A stretch of 63,614 nt of DNA from contig JACPYV010000043.1 of the NCBI GenBank assembly GCA_016195825.1, positions 1 through 63,614 of the forward strand, given 5' to 3'. The notes beneath the pieces are model-generated. The model made no database searches, had not been told where the DNA came from, and saw only the letters and a list, made by a program, of their open reading frames with translations. Position 1 is the first letter of the stretch, and each line of letters begins with the position of its first letter. Made by a program: the position numbers and the translations under genes. The DNA comes from Burkholderiales bacterium (GTDB taxonomy: Bacteria > Pseudomonadota > Gammaproteobacteria > Burkholderiales > Burkholderiaceae_C). Positions 1-8,958 of this stretch are shown here, piece by piece.

Positions 1-2
1 AA

Positions 3-194
3 TACACGCTGAAAAGCCAGCATCCCGAGTATTCTGACGCGAAGATCCGCGAGATTCTCGACAACAAGACCCCCGTCGGCGGGATCGACTGTTCGTATTT
101 CTTCGCCCGCACGCTGTTCGCCGACAGCCGCGTGCAACGCATTTACGGCGGCACAAACGAGATCATGAAGGAGCTGGCCTCGCGCTCGATGTAG
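3..194 (+). CDS. acyl-CoA dehydrogenase, C-terminal fragment (cut by window edge)
   Basis: Sixty-three codons in frame from base 3 to a TAG stop. The last third reads RIYGGTNEIMKE, the C-terminal signature of FAD-dependent acyl-CoA dehydrogenases, which oxidise acyl-CoA to trans-2-enoyl-CoA and pass electrons to ETF. The rest (FFARTLFADSRVQ) also fits the helical C-terminal domain. The start lies outside the window, so substrate range cannot be judged. A thiolase on the same strand 1.3 kb downstream agrees with a fatty-acid or amino-acid degradation neighbourhood, although a minus-strand gene lies between them. Confidence 0.9.
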   Translation, partial: YTLKSQHPEYSDAKIREILDNKTPVGGIDCSYFFARTLFADSRVQRIYGGTNEIMKELASRSM

Positions 195-202
195 CGCGGG
201 AG

Positions 203-1444
203 TCAGTCCAGCACGCGGCGTGGGAACGCCCGTGCCAACGCCGCATAGCCGGCGTCGTTGGGGTGCAAGTGGTCGCCGCTGTCATAGCCAGGCCGCAGGC
301 GGTCCGGCCGTGCCGGGTCTCGCAGCACGCGGTCGAAGTCAAGCAGGCCGTCGAACGCCGCGGCGTGTTGGCGCAGCCAGCGGTTCACCTGCTGGCGAAC
401 TTTCTCTTTGGCCGGCGTGTAATACCCAGCGGCCAGCGTCGTGCCGGCGAAAGGTGCCAGTGTGCTCGCCACCACGCGCAGCCCCTGCCCGCGCATCTGC
501 GCCACGAGGCGCTGGTGGCCTTCGATCAGCGCGCGGGCATCCACCGCCTCGCCCGGGTCGGCGAAAGCGCCCGGCAGACCGATGTCGTTGGTGCCCAGGT
601 GCAGCAGCACGACGCGGGCGCCGCTGGCACCACCCGCCGCCGCGGCGCGCGCCAGCCCACTGGGGCCGAAGGCCGCGCCGGTCGGATTGCGCCGGTCACG
701 CGGCGCGTCACGCAGCAGGCGATTGCCGATCAGACCCTCGTTGAGCACGCCCACGGCGCGCCCCTCGCGGCGCAGCTGACTGGCAAGCTGGTCGCCCAGG
801 CGCTGATCGGCCTCCTCGCTGCTGCCGTCGCCGTCGATCTGCGAGTCGCCGAGCAGCAGCAGCGCCTGAGCTGCCGCCACCGGCTGGACGTCCAGCCCGG
901 TCAGCACCGGCCAGCTGTCGATCGGGATGCTGGGGCCCGGCAACTCGCGCGACCGCGCGTCACCGGGCAGCAGATAGCTCGTCTGCTGGGCCAGCGCATG
1001 GACGGTGCGTAGGTCGACGGCCTCGGCGAAATACAGGTCCACCGCCAGCGACTCGCCAGCCGCCACGGCCAACGGCAACGGGTCGCTCCAGACCTCGGCG
1101 CCAGCCTCAAGCCGCACGCCGGCAGCGCCGCCGAAGCTCAGGGCCCGGCGGCTGTCCGGCCGCAGCCGGCCCTGGCCCAGGTGCGCTGCCACCTGCGCAG
1201 CGCTCAACTGCACGGGCTGGGTGCCGAAGCGGTTGCTGAGCTGCACGCGCAGCGCCTGCCCGGCCAGCGTCGGACGCAGGATGAGCCTGAGTGTCTGGGC
1301 CTGCAGCTTCAGGGCTTCGTCGCGCATCACCGGCTGCGCAGCGGTTCGCCAGCTGCCCACCCAGCCCGCCTGGGCCACGGCAGGCGGCAATGCGGCGATC
1401 TGCAGCACGGCACACAAGACCAGAGAGAACAGGCGCATGGGCAT
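203..1444 (-). CDS. secreted SGNH/GDSL-family hydrolase
   Basis: The 413-residue protein has a signal peptide (about residues 1–26, ending AVAQA). An all-beta N-terminal part leads into an SGNH hydrolase domain. Block I is GDSQID with nucleophile Ser201, block II contains NEG near 235–237 and a later Asn, block III is GTND at 284–287, and the catalytic Asp/His are in DHLHPND (D391, H394). Such enzymes are serine esterases of lipids, acylated sugars or polysaccharides, here exported to the periplasm or outside. The two-part layout resembles bacterial GDSL esterases with an extra N-terminal jelly-roll-like module. The substrate is unknown. An internal ATG at codon 3 would be an equally good start. 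Confidence 0.85.
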   Translation of the reverse strand: MPMRLFSLVLCAVLQIAALPPAVAQAGWVGSWRTAAQPVMRDEALKLQAQTLRLILRPTLAGQALRVQLSNRFGTQPVQLSAAQVAAHLGQGRLRPDSRRALSFGGAAGVRLEAGAEVWSDPLPLAVAAGESLAVDLYFAEAVDLRTVHALAQQTSYLLPGDARSRELPGPSIPIDSWPVLTGLDVQPVAAAQALLLLGDSQIDGDGSSEEADQRLGDQLASQLRREGRAVGVLNEGLIGNRLLRDAPRDRRNPTGAAFGPSGLARAAAAGGASGARVVLLHLGTNDIGLPGAFADPGEAVDARALIEGHQRLVAQMRGQGLRVVASTLAPFAGTTLAAGYYTPAKEKVRQQVNRWLRQHAAAFDGLLDFDRVLRDPARPDRLRPGYDSGDHLHPNDAGYAALARAFPRRVLD

Positions 1445-1545
1445 CCCTTGATTGCAACAGGCGCAGCCTAGCCGGCCGCAGGCACCATGCCCTGGCGATG
1501 CGACGAATCACAATCCACGGCGACGAAACCCGCCGGAGCTCCGCC

Positions 1546-2748
<1,203 letters not shown>

Positions 2749-3090
2749 TCACAGGCGGAGCCAGCCACCGACGCGCAGCTGCCAGCGGCCGCCGTGGTTC
2801 TCCCAACGGTGGGGCTCGTAACGGTAGCCGGGGCGCGGACGCTCGTAGTAACCCGGCACCCATTGGTGCCGGCCGCCGCTCCAGCCCCAGTAGCCGTTGA
2901 TCCAGATGGCACCCGGATAGGGCATCACGGGTACGACCTCCGCGTAAGGTGCCGGTGGCGGCGCGTCCACGATGACCGCCGGCGCGGCGGCGTAGCCACC
3001 GTCGTAGTAGCCGCGGTGGGCCGGCACGACGACGCAGGCTGACAAAAGGGCCGCAGTGCCCAGGGCGACTGCAAGGCTGGCTGCTTTCAT
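2749..3090 (-). CDS. YXWGXW-type small lipoprotein
   Basis: A 113-residue lipoprotein with signal peptide and lipobox LSAC (Cys19). The mature part is rich in Tyr, Pro and Trp and carries repeats of the type [17 protein letters not shown], as in the YXWGXW family of small envelope proteins. Biochemical function is unknown. The first mature residues ([15 protein letters not shown]) closely match the neighbouring 52-residue lipoprotein upstream on the same strand, so the two are paralogues. The stop codon directly abuts the stop of the convergent thiolase gene. A conserved 34-bp block lies 51 bp upstream of the start. Confidence 0.75.
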   Translation of the reverse strand: MKAASLAVALGTAALLSACVVVPAHRGYYDGGYAAAPAVIVDAPPPAPYAEVVPVMPYPGAIWINGYWGWSGGRHQWVPGYYERPRPGYRYEPHRWENHGGRWQLRVGGWLRL

Positions 3091-3140
3091 GAGGTCTCTC
3101 CATGCCGCTCCGGGCGGCTGCCGCTCTTCAACCGCCCGGA

Positions 3141-3174
3141 CGGGCGGGCGGATGACGGCTTCACACAGAATTAC
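3141..3174 (-). promoter_or_regulatory. conserved upstream block, copy 1
   Basis: A 34-bp block 51 bp upstream of the YXWGXW lipoprotein start. About 27 of 34 positions match a second block at 3381–3414. Read on the minus strand it runs from GTAA through TGTG to GTCATCCGCC. Its position overlaps the 3' end of the upstream paralogue. The equal distance to both starts suggests a shared promoter or regulator site. The sigma factor or regulator is not identified. Confidence 0.45.
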
Positions 3175-3329
3175 CTCGGGCCGCGCTGATCGCGGCCGTA
3201 GCCGTCCCCGTAGCCGCGGTCATGGTCGTGGTAGTAGCCGCCGTGATAGCCCCGGTGGGCCGGCACGATGATGCAGCCGGACAGCAGGGTCGAGGAGATC
3301 AGCGCAAGCGCCAAGGCCAGTCGTTTCAT
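3171..3329 (-). CDS. small lipoprotein, paralogue of the adjacent YXWGXW lipoprotein
   Basis: A 52-residue ORF beginning MKRLALALALISS with lipobox LSGC (Cys19). The mature peptide starts CIIVPAHRGYHGGYYHD and then becomes His/Tyr/Gly/Asp-rich up to RDQRGPR. The first 15 mature residues align with those of the next gene downstream ([15 protein letters not shown]), but the Trp-repeat region is missing. It looks like a shortened duplicate that keeps export and lipidation signals. The His/Asp-rich tail could bind metal, which is speculation. Support comes from the intact lipobox, the paralogy and the matched upstream block. Confidence 0.7.
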   Translation of the reverse strand: MKRLALALALISSTLLSGCIIVPAHRGYHGGYYHDHDRGYGDGYGRDQRGPR

Positions 3330-3619
3330 GAATCATCTCCGGGCCGCGGGTGCGCGACCACCCACCACTAACCCCCGCCGCGGGCCGGCGGATGACCGCG
3401 TCACAGACCGTTACTTCGACGCTGCCGGCAGATGGCGATCCATTCGTGGACTGAAACCGGCTTCCGGGTTGCACCGGTCGCGGTCCGGCAGTCTGGGCCG
3501 GCGCGGCTGAAAACCTCATCCAAACGAGGGACAGGGTTATCAGCAGGTGTCGCATGTCATGCCGTTAGCACGTCAGACCCGCGGTATTCTGTGGCGCTTC
3601 AATTTGACCCACTTTCGCC
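3330..3619. other. intergenic region with the second conserved block
   Basis: About 290 bases between divergent small lipoprotein genes. It holds block copy 2 (3381–3414) and presumably the promoters of both genes. A minus-strand frame starting at 3555 begins like a signal peptide, but it overlaps the lipoprotein gene in another frame and has no recognisable domain. Nothing else was recognised. Confidence 0.5.
3381..3414 (-). promoter_or_regulatory. conserved upstream block, copy 2
   Basis: The partner of the block at 3141–3174, 52 bp upstream of the 52-residue lipoprotein start. On the minus strand it begins GTAACGGTCTGTGACG and ends GTCATCCGCCGGCCCG. Same orientation and same offset from the start codon as copy 1. 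Confidence 0.45.
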
Positions 3620-3865
3620 ATGAAACGACTGTTGCTGTCCCTGATCCCGCTTGCACTGGCCGCGTGCGCCTCGGCACAGCCCGAAAAGGAAGTGCCGCTC
3701 GCCGCCGTCGACAAGGACACCATCTGTGAGCGCGAGGCCCGCACAGGCACCAGCCTGCCCACGACCCGCTGCCGCACCGCCGAGCAGCGCAAGGCCGAGC
3801 AGGCCGCAGTGAATCAGACCGAAGAGAACCGCCGCAACTTCCAGGGCCTGGCCACCGGCAAGTGA
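3620..3865 (+). CDS. small hypothetical lipoprotein
   Basis: An 81-residue protein with a signal peptide and lipobox LAAC (Cys16). The mature part is charged and contains a Cys pair (CEREARTGTSLPTTRC) that could form a disulfide, then a helical Lys/Gln/Glu-rich segment (AEQRKAEQAAVNQTEENRR). No known function is recognised; similar short lipoproteins are common in Burkholderiales. The gene stands alone, divergent from the lipoprotein pair and convergent with the MFS gene. Confidence 0.7.
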   Translation: MKRLLLSLIPLALAACASAQPEKEVPLAAVDKDTICEREARTGTSLPTTRCRTAEQRKAEQAAVNQTEENRRNFQGLATGK

Positions 3866-3882
3866 CAGGCGAGTGACGGGGC

Positions 3883-5058
3883 TCAGCGCGGCTCGCGCAG
3901 GAGCCCCGCCAACGCCAGCATGCCAACGGCCAACACGGCCGCCGTCAGCCACAGCGCGGCATCGAAGCTGCCGCTGGCTTCTACCATGCGCCCGGTAAGC
4001 GCCGGTGCGCTGACCTGCGCGATGCGGTAGCTCAGCGTCAGCCGCGCCATCGCTTTGCCCGGGTTGGCAGGCGAGCGCCGGCCCACCAGCGCCAGGGTCA
4101 GACTGACGATGCCGATGAAGGTCGCGCCGTACAGCAGCGCGCCGGTCAGCGCCGCCGCCAGGCCACCGACCAGCACCGGCAGCAGCACGCCCACGATCTG
4201 CAGGCCGAAGGCGACCAGCAGCGCGCCGACGTCGCCCGTGCGCCGCGCGATGCGGTCCCACACGAAGACGGCCGGCGTCGCCGCCAGGCCCACCAACAGC
4301 CAGGCCCACGGCCCCTGGCCGGCCAGCAGCGGCTGCTTCTCGACGATGGCGACCGTGAAGGTCGCGTTGATGACGAAGCCCCAGCCGGCGCAGAAATAGG
4401 CTGCCACCATCAGCGCCATCCAGCGCCGATTCGGTGCCGCTCCGGCGGAGGACTTGACGACTGGCGGCGGCACCGGCGGGCGCCAGGCCCAGGCCGGGAC
4501 CAGGAAGGCCAGCCCCAACAGCGCGAAGCCCTGCCATTGTGCGGCCCAGCCCAGCGCCAGCCGCGTCATGCCCATCGCGCCCAGCGCCGACACGACGATG
4601 CCCAGCCCCAGGCCGATGAAGTACAGGCCCAGCTCCGGGCGGCGACCCGAGCGCATCAGCCAGCCCTGCACCAGGCCCGAACCCAGCAACATGCCCGCCG
4701 CACCGCACAGCCCGCCGACGTAGCGCGACACGGCCCAGACGCCAAAGCTGGTGCTCCAGCCCATCAGAGCCGTGATGACCAGCGCCAGTGGCAGCCCCCA
4801 GCTGTACAGCCGCTGGCGCCAGACGGGGCTCTCGATCCAGGCTGCCAACAGCGCGCCGCTCATGTAGCCGGCGTAATTGATGGCGGCCAGCAGACCACCA
4901 TCCGCGACACCCAACCCGGCCTGCGCGTGCATACGCGGCAGCAAGGGCGTGTAGGCGAAGCGTGCAAGGCCGATGGTCAGCACCAGCGCGCAGATGCCGC
5001 CCAGCAGCACCTGCCAGGCCTGCAGACGGGACTCGGGGGTGGCTTGGGCGGCGAGCAC
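3883..5058 (-). CDS. MFS transporter, YbfB/YjiJ-type
   Basis: A 391-residue polytopic membrane protein with about 12 hydrophobic segments. The N-terminal stretch LTIGLARFAYTPLLPRM is typical of the YbfB/YjiJ group of the major facilitator superfamily, and NYAGYMSGALLA forms the second helix. It sits in the inner membrane and presumably exports or imports a small molecule by proton coupling. The substrate is not known. The gene diverges from mtfA across about 135 bp, and its stop faces the small lipoprotein gene. Confidence 0.85.
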   Translation of the reverse strand: MLAAQATPESRLQAWQVLLGGICALVLTIGLARFAYTPLLPRMHAQAGLGVADGGLLAAINYAGYMSGALLAAWIESPVWRQRLYSWGLPLALVITALMGWSTSFGVWAVSRYVGGLCGAAGMLLGSGLVQGWLMRSGRRPELGLYFIGLGLGIVVSALGAMGMTRLALGWAAQWQGFALLGLAFLVPAWAWRPPVPPPVVKSSAGAAPNRRWMALMVAAYFCAGWGFVINATFTVAIVEKQPLLAGQGPWAWLLVGLAATPAVFVWDRIARRTGDVGALLVAFGLQIVGVLLPVLVGGLAAALTGALLYGATFIGIVSLTLALVGRRSPANPGKAMARLTLSYRIAQVSAPALTGRMVEASGSFDAALWLTAAVLAVGMLALAGLLREPR

Positions 5059-5193
5059 CGGCGAAGGCTAACGCCTGCGCGCTGCGCCAGGCTTACGCGA
5101 TGCGCCGGTCAGTGGCCCTTTACTGTGTTGCGGGGCTTGCAATGTGCTCACCCGGGCCCAGTTGCCGGATCAGAACAACCAGGACCACCCACC

Positions 5194-6015
5194 GTGCCGC
5201 TGCTGATCTGCTTTAGCCTCGTCCTGCTGGCCGCAGCGGGCATCGCCGCCTGGCCGCTGTGGGTGCGCCACCGCCGCGAACGCATCGCCGGGCGCCCCTT
5301 CCCCCAGCCCTGGCGGCGCATCCTGCGCCGGCGCGTGCCGCTGGCTGCGAGGCTGCCCGCCCGCCAGCAGCTGAAGCTGAAGGCGCTGATGCAGGTCTTC
5401 CTGGCCGAGAAAGCCATCATCGGCTGCCGCGGCCTGAGGGTGACTGACGAGATCCGCGTGACCATCGCCGCGCTGGCCTGCCTGCCGCTGCTGGGTGCGG
5501 CGCGCGGCATCTACCCGGAGTTGCGCCAGGTGCTGGTCTATCCGGGCGCTTTCGTCGTCGAGCGGCCGGTCACCGAGGCGGGCGGCGTGCAGTCCGACCA
5601 GCGCCGCGCGCTGGCTGGCGAGAGCTGGAGCCAGAGCCAGGTGCTGCTGGCCTGGGACGAGGTGGCGCGCGGCGCGGCCACGCCGGGCGACGGCCACAAC
5701 GTGGTCATCCACGAGTTTGCGCACCAGCTCGACCAGGCCAACGGCCCGGCCAACGGCGCGCCGGCGCTGGGCACGGCGCAGGACTACCGGCGCTGGTCCA
5801 CGGTCATGCAGAACGAATTCGACGCGCTGCGGGGGCGACTGGCGCGTGGCGAGTCGGGGCTCATCGATGCCTATGGCGCGACCGACCCGGCCGAGTTCTT
5901 CGCCGTGATCAGCGAGCTGTTCTTCGAGCGCCCCATCGAGCTGGCGGCCGGGCACCCGGCGCTGTACGGCGAGCTGAGCGGCTACTACCGGCTCGATCCG
6001 GCGGGCTGGGTCTAG
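5194..6015 (+). CDS. mtfA: zinc-dependent peptidase MtfA (M90 family)
   Basis: A 273-residue protein from GTG 5194; the frame is open upstream but lacks similarity there. After one N-terminal hydrophobic segment (about 3–20) the MtfA domain follows. The zinc motif HEFAHQLD has H173, E174 and H177, and a later Glu in DPAEFFAVISELFFE is placed to complete the site. In E. coli MtfA is a cytoplasmic aminopeptidase that binds the repressor Mlc and affects glucose PTS control. Here the N-terminal hydrophobic segment suggests a membrane anchor. GTG was chosen because it precedes the hydrophobic segment and no ATG lies nearby. Confidence 0.88.
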   Translation: MPLLICFSLVLLAAAGIAAWPLWVRHRRERIAGRPFPQPWRRILRRRVPLAARLPARQQLKLKALMQVFLAEKAIIGCRGLRVTDEIRVTIAALACLPLLGAARGIYPELRQVLVYPGAFVVERPVTEAGGVQSDQRRALAGESWSQSQVLLAWDEVARGAATPGDGHNVVIHEFAHQLDQANGPANGAPALGTAQDYRRWSTVMQNEFDALRGRLARGESGLIDAYGATDPAEFFAVISELFFERPIELAAGHPALYGELSGYYRLDPAGWV

Positions 6016-6021
6016 GGCCTG

Positions 6022-6576
6022 TCAGAAGCCCAGGCTGGCCAGCAGGTCGTCCACGTCGTCCTGCTTGAGCGCCTTGTCGGGCGTCTGCACGCCACCTAGT
6101 TCCTCAGGCGCCACGGCCGTGGTTGCCTTGGGCAGCGACTGGATCAGCTCCTTGAGCGGCGGCTCGGCGCGCTCCAGCATCTTGCTGACCTTGTTGATGA
6201 CTTGGCCCGAGAGATCCTGGAAGTCCTGCGACATCATGATCTCGGTGTGCAGCGACTTCTCGCGCGCGGCAAAGCTCGCCGCGTCGGAAGCGTAGGCTGC
6301 ACACAGCTTCATCAGCGCGCGGGCACGGTCGGGACTGATGTTGCTGGACAGGGCCAGGCGGTTCAGCGCGTCAGACAGCTCGCGGCCCTTCTTGCGCACG
6401 GCCTCGGCATCGTCCTGCGCGGCTTCCACCAGGTTCAGCACCTTGGTGGCGGCCTGCTCCGTCATGCTGCGCACGTACGCCAAGCGTTCGCGGGCATCCG
6501 GGAGTTCGTCGACCACGTTGTGCAGGATCTGGGCGGCATCGGCCCGGATCATGGTCTGGATGGACGCGTCGGACAT
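6022..6576 (-). CDS. cheZ: chemotaxis protein phosphatase CheZ
   Basis: A 184-residue, almost wholly helical protein. The core contains SQDFQDLSGQVI, which carries the catalytic Asp/Gln pair that dephosphorylates CheY-P. The C-terminus ends QDDVDDLLASLGF, the CheY-binding peptide separated from the core by a flexible linker. CheZ resets the flagellar motor signal by hydrolysing CheY-P. It normally sits next to cheY; here it is alone, convergent with mtfA at 6 bp distance. It therefore probably serves a chemotaxis cluster elsewhere on the chromosome. Confidence 0.92.
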   Translation of the reverse strand: MSDASIQTMIRADAAQILHNVVDELPDARERLAYVRSMTEQAATKVLNLVEAAQDDAEAVRKKGRELSDALNRLALSSNISPDRARALMKLCAAYASDAASFAAREKSLHTEIMMSQDFQDLSGQVINKVSKMLERAEPPLKELIQSLPKATTAVAPEELGGVQTPDKALKQDDVDDLLASLGF

Positions 6577-6703
6577 CTGGAACTCCCTTGCTTGCTCCCG
6601 TCAACAACGACAGGGCTCTGGGCAGTTTAGGACCGGTGCCATGCAACGCAAATGCCCCGTGGCCGGCCGAACGCGGCCTTTGTCACGGCGGCTGCAAACG
6701 TAT

Positions 6704-7513
6704 TCAATGCGCCGCCAGCAGGGCCCGCAACGCCGTGACCTGCGCCACGTCCAGCCGGCCCGCGGCCTCGGCAAGCGCGAGCTGCCTCCGCCCCAGCGCC
6801 AGCAGCAGATCGGCCTCCAGCCCCGCGGCGGCCAGTGCCGCGATGTGGCGGGCCAGCACGCCGGTGTCGCCGCGCGCGATCGGGCCGGACACGGCGCCGG
6901 CCAGGCCGCGCGCCGCCGCCGTGTCCAGCGTGCCGCGCGTCAGTGGCATCAGCGCGGCCAGGGCCTGGTCGCCCACCAGCCCGGCGGCAGACCACAGCGC
7001 GCCGGCCTCGGCCAGCACCGCCAGCACACCGCTGGCCGCCAGGTTGGCGGCGGCGTGATAGGCCGCCCGGGCCTGCGCCGTCATCGGTGATGGCAGGGCC
7101 AGCGGCACCATGCCCAGCTGGCGGGCGAGCGCGTCCAGTTCGGGGCGGTGCGCGGCGTCGGCCTCGATGCCAACATGGGCGCCGCCCAGGCCTGCGTCGC
7201 CTGCCAGCAGCTTCAACGGGTGAAAGCCCGCCCCGGCCGGCGCCGACGCCAGGGCCGACAACGGCGTCGCGCCGCTGCAATGCAGGGCCACCTGACCGGG
7301 CCGCCAGGGCAGCCCGGCAGCCACAGCAGCGATGGCATCGTCGGGCACGGTCAACCAGACCCAGTCTGCGGCCCGCGCCGCCTCGGCCGCCGTCAGCTCG
7401 CCCGCACCGGGCGAGCGGCGGCCGATGACGACGTCGTGGCCCGCCGCACGCAGCGCTGGCACCAGCGCCCGGGCCAGCCGCCCGTGGCCGATGCAGGCGT
7501 GCCGGCGGGTCAT
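6704..7513 (-). CDS. Rossmann-like/DUF2520 domain protein
   Basis: A 269-residue protein with an N-terminal Rossmann nucleotide-binding part (IGHGRLARALVPALRAAGH), resembling the first domain of F420- or NADP-dependent reductases, and a helical C-terminal DUF2520 domain. FHPLKLLAG near the middle is characteristic of this family. Members are annotated as putative dehydrogenases or short-chain-type reductases, but the reaction is not established. The start is the only ATG at the head of the Rossmann strand. It lies 16 bp downstream of the methyltransferase-like gene on the same strand and may be co-transcribed. Confidence 0.8.
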   Translation of the reverse strand: MTRRHACIGHGRLARALVPALRAAGHDVVIGRRSPGAGELTAAEAARAADWVWLTVPDDAIAAVAAGLPWRPGQVALHCSGATPLSALASAPAGAGFHPLKLLAGDAGLGGAHVGIEADAAHRPELDALARQLGMVPLALPSPMTAQARAAYHAAANLAASGVLAVLAEAGALWSAAGLVGDQALAALMPLTRGTLDTAAARGLAGAVSGPIARGDTGVLARHIAALAAAGLEADLLLALGRRQLALAEAAGRLDVAQVTALRALLAAH

Positions 7514-7529
7514 GCCGTGGCCCGCGCCG

Positions 7530-8297
7530 TCACGGCTTCGTGAACTTCAGCGTCATGCGGTCGCTCTCGCCGATGGCCTGGTACTTGGCGCGGTCCTTGT
7601 CCTTGAGGGCATAAGTCGGCGGCAAGGTCCAGACGCCATCGGGATGATCGGCCGTGTCCTTTGGGTTGGCGTTGATCTCGCTGCGCCCGGCGAGCTTGAA
7701 GCCGGCAGCCTCGGCGAACTTGATGACGGTGGCCTCCTGCACATAGCCCGTCGGGGCCTTGGGGTCCTGGGTGCGCGAAGCCGGCAGGCGGTGCTCCTCG
7801 ACGCCGAGGACACCACCTGGCTTGAGCGCCTTGAAGGCGGCGTCAAAGACGGCCTGGGCCGTGCCGCCGTTCATCCAGTTGTGCACGTTGCGGAAGGTCA
7901 GCACCGCATCGGCGCTACCGGGCGGGGCGATGTCGAACACGCCCTTGGCGGGGTCGAAGGCCGTGATCTTGACCTTGCCATAGACACCCATGGAGTCCAT
8001 CTTGGCCTTGAAGCGCGCGCTGCCGCCGTCGGCCGCATAGAGCTGGCCCTGCTCGCGCAGGTAGGGCGCCAGGATCTCGGTGTACCAGCCACCGCCCGGG
8101 ACCAGCTCGACGACCGTGTCGGTGGGCTTGATGCCGAAGAAGCTCAGCGTCTCGTAGGGATGGCGCCAGGCGTCGCGGGCGACGTTGCCGACGCTGCGAT
8201 GGTCGGCCGCGACGGCGGCCTTCAGCGGGTCGGTGCCTTGGGCTTGCACGCCGAGGGCGGCGACTGCGAGGGTGGCGACGGTGAACCAAGTCTTCAT
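7530..8297 (-). CDS. exported class I SAM-dependent methyltransferase-like protein
   Basis: A 255-residue protein with a signal peptide (cleavage probably after VQAQ, about residue 20). A class I methyltransferase fold follows: the motif VVELVPGGGWYTEILAPYL replaces the usual E/DxGxGxG SAM loop, and FRNVHNWMNGGTAQ sits where motif post-I/II lies. A similar family of predicted periplasmic methyltransferases is widespread in proteobacteria. Since SAM is cytoplasmic, an exported copy is puzzling and its activity is uncertain. The gene stands between the TVP38 gene and the DUF2520 gene, all on the minus strand. Confidence 0.8.
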   Translation of the reverse strand: MKTWFTVATLAVAALGVQAQGTDPLKAAVAADHRSVGNVARDAWRHPYETLSFFGIKPTDTVVELVPGGGWYTEILAPYLREQGQLYAADGGSARFKAKMDSMGVYGKVKITAFDPAKGVFDIAPPGSADAVLTFRNVHNWMNGGTAQAVFDAAFKALKPGGVLGVEEHRLPASRTQDPKAPTGYVQEATVIKFAEAAGFKLAGRSEINANPKDTADHPDGVWTLPPTYALKDKDRAKYQAIGESDRMTLKFTKP

Positions 8298-8358
8298 GAG
8301 CGGGTGTCTCCTGATGGGGGCGACCAGTATGAGGCGGCGCGAATACCCCTGACGAAGG

Positions 8359-8958
8359 TCAGCGCAGGGTCCAGCCGGCCCAGGCGGCCACGGTGTCCAG
8401 CAGCACCGTGATGACCAGGATGGGCAGCGGCAGTCCCAGCAGAGTGCCCAGCAGGTAGTGGCGCCAGGGCACGCCCGACAGCGCCAGCGCGTAGTTCAAC
8501 GCCGGCAGCGAATGGAAGACCAGGCGCAGCAGGATGACGCTGCGCAGTGGGTGCGCGTCCAGCCGCACGAACAGCCGCCGCGCCAGTGCCCCCTTGAGCT
8601 CGCGCAACGCATCCGAGCCCAGCGCACGCACGATGACGAAGGTCAGCATGCAAGACATGCAGGCGGCGACGTAGGTGAGCAGCGCACCCCAGACCGGCCC
8701 CAGCGCCAACACCGCCGCAGCCAGGAAGAAGCCGCCGGGGATGTGGACCAGGTTGGCCAGCGCGAACAACGCCGCAAACGCCAGCAGGCCCCAGACACGG
8801 TGCTGCTCGAAGCCCTCGCGCACGGCCTGCAGGCTGATGCGGTCGCGCAGGCCGCTGACCTCGATGAAGGCCCATCCCAGGGCCACGAAAACCAACACCG
8901 CCAGCCAACGCCAGCGCCGGGGCGCTGACGACGGGGTGGCGGTGTGGGTGGGTTTCAA
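8359..8958 (-). CDS. TVP38/TMEM64 family membrane protein
   Basis: A 199-residue membrane protein with about five hydrophobic segments and the VTT/SNARE-associated core (LVHIPGGFFLAAAVLALGP, a re-entrant Gly/Pro-rich segment, and HSLPALNYALALSGVPW). Members of the DedA/TVP38 superfamily are thought to flip or scramble lipids such as undecaprenyl-phosphate or phosphatidylethanolamine. The likely start is TTG 8958, which overlaps the TGA of the alkaline phosphatase gene (TTGA), a sign of translational coupling. No ATG is available before the first membrane segment. Confidence 0.82.
   Translation of the reverse strand: MKPTHTATPSSAPRRWRWLAVLVFVALGWAFIEVSGLRDRISLQAVREGFEQHRVWGLLAFAALFALANLVHIPGGFFLAAAVLALGPVWGALLTYVAACMSCMLTFVIVRALGSDALRELKGALARRLFVRLDAHPLRSVILLRLVFHSLPALNYALALSGVPWRHYLLGTLLGLPLPILVITVLLDTVAAWAGWTLR

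Noticed and set aside
3220..3555. A 111-codon minus-strand frame that begins like a signal peptide (MRHLLITLSLVW)
   Set aside because: It overlaps the 52-residue lipoprotein in another frame, runs through the conserved upstream block and has no recognised domain after the first 20 residues.
5059..5193. Long upstream extension of the mtfA frame
   Set aside because: The extension overlaps the divergent MFS gene and reads as low-complexity sequence; the hydrophobic N-terminal segment starts at GTG 5194.
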